Shown one piece after another: positions 58,876 through 64,000 of a stretch of 64,000 bases of DNA. The DNA is from Brasenia schreberi. Its lineage: Eukaryota > Streptophyta > Magnoliopsida > Nymphaeales > Cabombaceae. The notes beneath the pieces are model-generated. The model did no database searches, was not told where the DNA came from, and saw nothing but the letters and a program-made list of their open reading frames with translations. The translations under genes and the position numbers were made by a program. Each line of letters starts with the position of its first letter. Within the stretch, counting starts at the first letter, position 1. The stretch lies in the NCBI GenBank assembly GCA_036023115.1, contig JAYKKT010000089.1, forward strand, positions 10,256,001 to 10,320,000, given 5' to 3'.

Positions 58876-60384
58876 TGTCCGGAGCCAATTTGCTACTCCA
58901 TAGAATGTTTACTTCAAGTTATAAAATACACTATGTGCTTGTCTTGAGTCCATGAAAAAAGGAAAAACAAGACTAAGAAAGGGAAGAAGCTTCAGCACAA
59001 TCAAAGATGATACCTATTTGTATACTCAGGGATCTAACACTTGGGTACATCCTGTACTTTCTCTTTCTCATTGTTTGTTAGACTGTCTACTCATAGAAAA
59101 GAAATGCATTGACCGTGCAGCTATTTCAGTAGGGAACTCAACTGAGGTGCCCTAAAACCATACACACTTTAATGTTAAACTTCCAGTTGCTTCAGGAAAA
59201 GAATGTACACCTGACTAATTTTCTTCAGGTTTTCTTCATCCCAAATTTCCTTAGTATTCTCAATAAGATTGTAAGCTGCCTAAAGAGACTCTCCTATATC
59301 CAGGCTTGGAACCGGCTATACAAGGGTGCTAAGGGTTTATCATGGTGTAATCATACTAACAACAATTGGTTATCTGTTGCTATGATATAATAATGAGAAA
59401 ATAATCAACGGTCTTCTTCCACCAGAGGGAGACACAAAAGATATCAAGAAAGGAAAATTTGTGTGGACCAACTTACTATGATGTTCACGTTTTCCACCAC
59501 AGCAGGTAAAACAAACACTTGCATACTTGTTAACCAATTAGGGTTACACCAGAGCACTTAAATTTTACATCAAGCTTGGTAATTTCAAATGAGCATCTTT
59601 ACGAAAAAGCTAAAGTTAAAGTTAGTTCACTCACTGGCACTCCTGATCTCGTCACGGCTCATATTATCTGTCAAATACAATGTCATAAGCGGGTTGAAGG
59701 TGCTTTTTGGCGGCAATGCTTTCAAAATTTCCTCCTTATATGCCAAGGCAGCAGCTGTTGTAGTGATTGGTGGCCTCAAGTTCGGCATCACTATTGCCCT
59801 TTCAAATTGTTTTGCACTACAGAAGGCAAAAATTTCATCATTTTTCTAATCAAGTTTTCAACATTTTGTAAGGAATTCCTATACCGCACAGGTCCCATTT
59901 CAATTCAAAAATACTGATTTCGAGTAAGACTCCGAATTTAGCAACTGTCACAATTTTGGCCAAATGTATTGCAAACAGAGATCAATAATGTAAACATCGT
60001 TCAGAAATGAAATAGTGAAGTTTCAAATAGAAAGTTCTCAGCATTCAATTTAATGATGACCGATTCCTTTACATTGCTTAAAATGATCCCTTTTCTCATT
60101 GGTTGGTTTCACCAGAGTCGATGGCCACAAGAAAGAACCATTTCTGAAGAATCTACTTGATTTCTTATCAATCGCGTCACGACCAAAGGTAATTCAAGTT
60201 TGTTTGCTGAACCCATCAAAAGATTAAAAGAAATGGAGGAACTGGATTGGCGGTTACAAAGGGTATGGAAAGGAAAAGCAAGATGGTGTCTTTCGATTCA
60301 CCTGTGAGGAATGACGGCCTTAAGAAGATCTCCGTCTCGCAGATGAAGATGCCAATCATCTGGTCGCATCAAAGTGAGTTCCAT

Positions 60385-61610
60385 CTTCACTATCCACAGG
60401 CGCGCGCACACACTACAGACAGAGGGGGAGGAGAGGATTCCTAGGGTGTTGAAGACAAAATGCTTCAAAGGGGAAACATTTCGCTACGAATGCTTTCGAT
60501 CTTAGGAAGCAAAATTCGAGGGAAACCACTCGCCATGCATAAAACAACAATCACCAATAAGAATAACAACGAAAAGATGAGAGACGACCTTTGCCGTCCG
60601 ATCGGAGACTCGCCGTTCAGTCGAATATTTCGCGGACATAGAACGGGATAACGTGTTGCCAACTTCACAAGGCAGTTTAACACGACACAAAACAAAACGA
60701 CAAAACACCAAAATGAAACGAGGTAATAGGTCTCGTGCACTTTACGCACTAACACGTATGATGTACGACACGATACAACGATACTGCATGTTGAAGTGTC
60801 CAGGTGACAGGTTTGAAAGAAGGGAAAAGAACTCCGGGAGGGCCTGATGAGGGAACTTTGGCACGGAACTGGCATTTCAGGTTCCAATTCCATTGGAATG
60901 CAAACCTGAACTTAAAAAATAACAAAAATTATTGTTTAATGAGAGCCATATTTCCACAAAAAATTGAGAAAAGAGTCGTATCTAAGGGTGTACAAAGGTA
61001 TTAGGAGAACTAGACCTTGATATTTGATATTTACAGTTTCAAGTTTCATTGTGTATCAAATGCATACCCATCGTTAGTGTGTTCTATATGCCCAATTTAA
61101 GTCAAAAACTGTTCTATATGCCCAATTTAAGTCAAAAATTTCAGCACAAGGAAAGTGGTAGGCCATAAAAACTAAATTCAAGGACTTTGCATAAAAATCC
61201 AAACACCTTTTTCTGGTCTCGTTATTCCACTTTGCACAAAGACCCGAACAATACTACTTGTCATACCCATGAGCCCTACCCCCTGCACAAGTTTATAACC
61301 AGCATACATGCATCATTCGTGACTTGTGGTTGAGCAGCTAAAGCAACCGCTTTACACACTTGAAATTTTAGGCCCTAAATTTTTAGGGTACACTGTTAAC
61401 TAAAGGTTTTGTCCATGTTTAATAAGTAACCATTTTAGTGTTTAGCTTTAGGCCTCAACTTGTGTCAAGCCACTTAAGAATGCTGCTTGACAGGAAAGTA
61501 TATTTCGATGAAAGGAATCATATGATTGATTGATTGACGGAGCCAAAAGTCCATCAAAAGCATTACAAGGCTAGCCCATCAAAAGTTCCATAGGCATTTA
61601 GTGCACCTGC
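60385..61610. other. PYR4 upstream region, no other gene
   Basis: Leader and promoter side of PYR4, including CGCGCGC at about 60401. A 142-codon minus frame at 60893-60465 is hydrophobic, has no known domain and ends before the PYR4 ATG. At 61081-61140 a phrase of about 30 bp (TGTTCTATATGCCCAATTTA AGTCAAAAA) is repeated in tandem. Confidence 0.45.
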
Positions 61611-61614
61611 ATAA

Positions 61615-62360
61615 TGACAATAACAACTAGGCATTATATTAGATGGAATCGACTATTCTTTGTTTCGAGACTGATAATCTTATTGTATGTTAGTAATTAA
61701 CTCAATATAAATTAGATCATTCATTATTATTTCTTTGAAACACTTTTGTAGTCTTCTTATTTTTTTAATAGTTTCACAATCTAGTTCTTCATGCCTTATT
61801 ATTTTGTCATCTATTAGTATGACTCATCTATCGTCTATCTTGTCATCTTCATTCTTGTCACAAACATGCTTATGATTAACTGATAATACTCATAATCGTC
61901 TAATTGTTTTTTATAATATTTACCTTAAACTCTGATGGTATCTTCTTATCACATAGAATAAATGATACACATCTCTATTTTAACTGACATATATTAGTTC
62001 TATAAGTAACATTTCCAACAATTTTTCTATTACTCTAAAAAACTAACCCTAAGAATACATGATCACATCTCCATTTTAACCAATATATATTAATTCTATG
62101 AGTAACATCTCCATCAATTTTATATTACTCTTAAAAACTAACCCTAGGTCTTCAAATTAAAACCCTTTACTTTCTATATCATATAAAGTAATCAATTGAT
62201 CAAACTTAAATTTCATATATTCTATTTTTGTTTTACTAAGTTGAAAACTTTTAGTTTCTAATATTTCTTCATACTTTCTAATGTTTCTCTATCGTTCTAA
62301 TTTCCTAATAACTTTTTTCTGATATTCTTCCATTAACACAGCATCATCTCCAAATAACAT
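61615..62360 (-). mobile_element. Strongly decayed RTE LINE remnant
   Basis: Plus-strand phrases such as TAGATCATTCATTATTATTT, CACTTTTGTAGTCTTCTTAT and TTTCACAATCTAGTTCTTCA match the antisense LINE ends at 57130-57230 and 20655-20730. The stretch 62000-62330 matches the LINE 5' portions at 23930-24100 and 33815-33930. Heavy AT drift marks it as old. Confidence 0.65.
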
Positions 62361-62612
62361 ACACCACCGTGTTTGTAGATGTCACCTGTATGAAATCACA
62401 TAAAAACTAATCCACAAACTTATTTTTCAGTGTCTTAGCAAAATTTTGCATGAGGATATCAGCATCTCCAGTCCGACAAAGAAATCCAGGAAATGCTGTG
62501 TTTGCTGATCGCAAACTCACCAATTTTTGTCACAGATCATGTATTGATTTTCTTCCAACAAATTTTCACTTGAGAAATTATTTAATTATCTGAAGAGGCC
62601 AGTTGAGACCAT

Positions 62613-63045
62613 CTAATTGTTTTCCGCGCGACCAACATTTTTTCCTGGAGCGCCAGTAGATGCTTCTGCTAAGAAAAAGGATTGTGACAAAAAAAGAACA
62701 TTCAAATTCCATTGCGATTGTAGTGTCCTCGAGTTCTTTGTGATGATGTAAAGTTCGCTCAACTCTTTCAGCAGTTTTACAATGTTCTTCTCCATTGGTC
62801 TGAGGTCAGAGCATAGTTGACATTAATCCAAAGGTTCAACTGCTAGATTGATACCTTTGGCAGCTTATCCTCTTGATAGTATTGTAATAGCATCAAAATA
62901 TGCAAATGTTGTGGCAGAGAAGGATCAGTTAAATCGTCCACATTCTCCATGATATGTTTCATGGCGTTTAGATGACTAAACTTAATGCACCTTTTTCGTT
63001 TATCTTCTAATGTTGTCATACCGACTTTTTCTAACATCTGTGATA
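62613..63045 (-). other. Two exon-like ORFs of an unidentified gene
   Basis: On minus, an open stretch with acceptor TATCACAG at about 63038 (MLEKVGMTTLEDKRKRCIKF ...) ends LPK|GTATCA near 62859. The next acceptor, TGACCTCAG (about 62802), opens in phase 0 with TNGEEHCKTAERVERTLHHH. The pairing of phases and the charged, helical composition suggest real exons. I do not recognise the protein, and its start and end are not clear. Confidence 0.35.
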
Positions 63046-63509
63046 CCTTAAGAATTTAGAAAAGAAGAGTCTATACCTTCTGTTGAAGTTGTAGATTGAG
63101 GAGAGAGCATTCTTTGAAATCTGAGCATCTTAGTCTATCCATTAATGAGTACAGCTGCAATCTTTAGATGACAATGTGGAGAACCTAGAAGCAGCGTTAG
63201 TATGATTGATACTTAAGCCATCAACCCATACCATAAAGGCCCAATGACATGCTATATATTGATACTGCCAACCATACTATACGACGTGCGATACGAATAA
63301 GACAGTTTAAAAGAGTTAAATGACCGATAGGTGATAAATTCATGGTCGCCATCTTTCAACCATTCCTTTTCCTTCACTTCAGAATCTTAATATGTTGCCA
63401 CAGATAGATAAAAAGCTGGCAATCAATATTCAGAAAGATGATAACATGTGATTGTTCAATCATCTACAAAGTCTTTGATGGCCGCAGTTCAAGAAAGAAC
63501 GCTCTGAAT

Positions 63510-64000
63510 TTAAGTTATATAACCTTTTATGGAGGTGCTAATCCTGTCTGATTGAGGCTGACCTTTTGGGCCCGATGATTTCTGCTGAGAGCTATGAGTT
63601 CTCTTAAGCATTGTGGTGCATGAATCACTTACCAAAGAAGGGAAAGGATTCGTGTAAACTGATGATGCACTCATCCTCTGTCTTGGAGTGCTGCTTGATC
63701 TGACTTTGGCTTTCGCGGATTCCGTATAGACCATATAGCTTGGAAGGGAAGCTGTTGAGCTTGCATTTGATTCATCATCTCTCATGATAGTACCCAGCTG
63801 CATTTTAATTTTTCATTGTTTGAATGGCATTGTTTGACACAGGAAGTTGAAGCATTTGGCTTTCGAACAGGTTTTTTGTCCTTGGAGAATAAAGGAAAGG
63901 CATGTTAAAGACTTCACAGTTGAAAATAACATCGAAATTCTCAAAAGGTTCTGAAGATATTACTTGATGCTCCAGATGATATTCCTTGGCTCTTTCACGC
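63510..64000 (-). CDS. IQ67-domain (IQD) protein, 3' part, runs off the window
   Basis: The last exon (63797-63510) ends the protein and contains the C-terminal DUF4005-type motif SLPSYMVYTESAKAKVRSSS TPRQRM, diagnostic of IQD proteins. An upstream exon (64000-63964) reads RERAKEYHLEHQ and then a GTAATA donor, resembling the end of the IQ67 exon (usual form RERALAYAFSHQ). Both are phase 0. IQD proteins are calmodulin-binding scaffolds at microtubules, plasma membrane and nucleus. The exon 5' to the window edge is missing, so the class of IQD cannot be told. The 166-bp intron proposed between the two exons is inferred from splice signals only. Confidence 0.7.

Larger units (their letters stand above)
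55053..60384 (-). pseudogene. PYR4: Dihydroorotase (PYR4), 7 exons, frameshifted
   Basis: Exons on minus are 60384-60302, 59816-59635, 58466-58360, 56931 (or 56999)-56724, 56660-56549, 56311-56154 and 55259-55053. They would give about 353 aa. Dihydroorotase closes carbamoyl aspartate to dihydroorotate in pyrimidine synthesis. Metal and active-site residues are visible: [11 protein letters not shown], the lysine of [12 protein letters not shown], the histidine of VHGEV and GTDSAPH. Two defects are seen. In exon 5 the conserved TPQHLLLNRN region reads ACACCATCTCCTTCTC, 5 nt short, which shifts the frame just before the metal-binding histidine and leads to a stop about 17 codons later. Exon 4 has lost the normal EMVEQNMPLL-type start: the natural-looking acceptor at 57001-57000 (CTCAG|GAAATG) gives a TAG nine codons on, while an in-frame acceptor at 56932 gives an unusual sequence. 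All other splice borders are intact, so decay is recent or this is a damaged allele. Confidence 0.85.

Noticed and set aside
60465..60893. 142-codon hydrophobic minus frame upstream of PYR4
   Set aside because: No known domain; it overlaps the likely PYR4 leader and promoter and its frame stops before the PYR4 ATG, so it is not a transit-peptide exon on this evidence.

Overview
The window is nuclear DNA from a land plant, almost certainly an angiosperm. Its genes have GT-AG introns, its intergenic DNA is rich in plant retrotransposons, hAT-like transposons, tRNA-derived SINEs and TA/GA microsatellites, and five recognisable plant gene families are present. The species cannot be fixed from the sequence alone.

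Layout. (1) 3839-6356, plus strand: a two-exon BLADE-ON-PETIOLE (NPR-like BTB/ankyrin) gene behind a CT-rich, tandemly repeated leader, with a SINE-derived 116-bp satellite further upstream. (2) 6.4-17.5 kb: intergenic repeats. (3) 17666-37244, plus strand: an apparently intact eight-exon HY2 (phytochromobilin synthase) gene. Its third intron is about 15.9 kb and holds nested mobile elements: an RTE-type LINE remnant broken by two opposed hAT-like copies, one of which contains a Copia element that itself contains a second RTE-type LINE. Just upstream of exon 4 the intron also carries an intact reading frame for the plastid ribosomal protein L33. (4) 37880-41383, minus strand: a four-exon SUGAR-DEPENDENT1-type patatin lipase, convergent with HY2. 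(5) 41.5-48.3 kb: intergenic repeats. (6) 48621-53762, plus strand: a 1713-residue calmodulin-binding protein of the PICBP type with two sets of internal repeats. (7) 55053-60384, minus strand: a dihydroorotase (PYR4) gene with nearly all exons recognisable but with a 5-nt frameshift and a disturbed exon 4, so probably a pseudogene or a damaged allele. (8) 62.6-64.0 kb, minus strand: unidentified exon-like pieces and the 3' end of an IQ67-domain (IQD) gene that runs off the window.

The genes do not form a pathway: they cover organ-boundary development (BOP), light sensing (HY2), oil mobilisation (SDP1), calcium signalling (PICBP-like, IQD) and pyrimidine synthesis (PYR4). The observation most worth following up is the plastid-type rpl33 frame inside the intron of HY2, whose product is plastid-targeted. 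It lies on the same strand, and an AG 25 nt before its ATG would join HY2 exon 3 to it in frame. That arrangement resembles known organelle-to-nucleus transfers that borrow a host presequence, but nothing in the sequence proves it is used.
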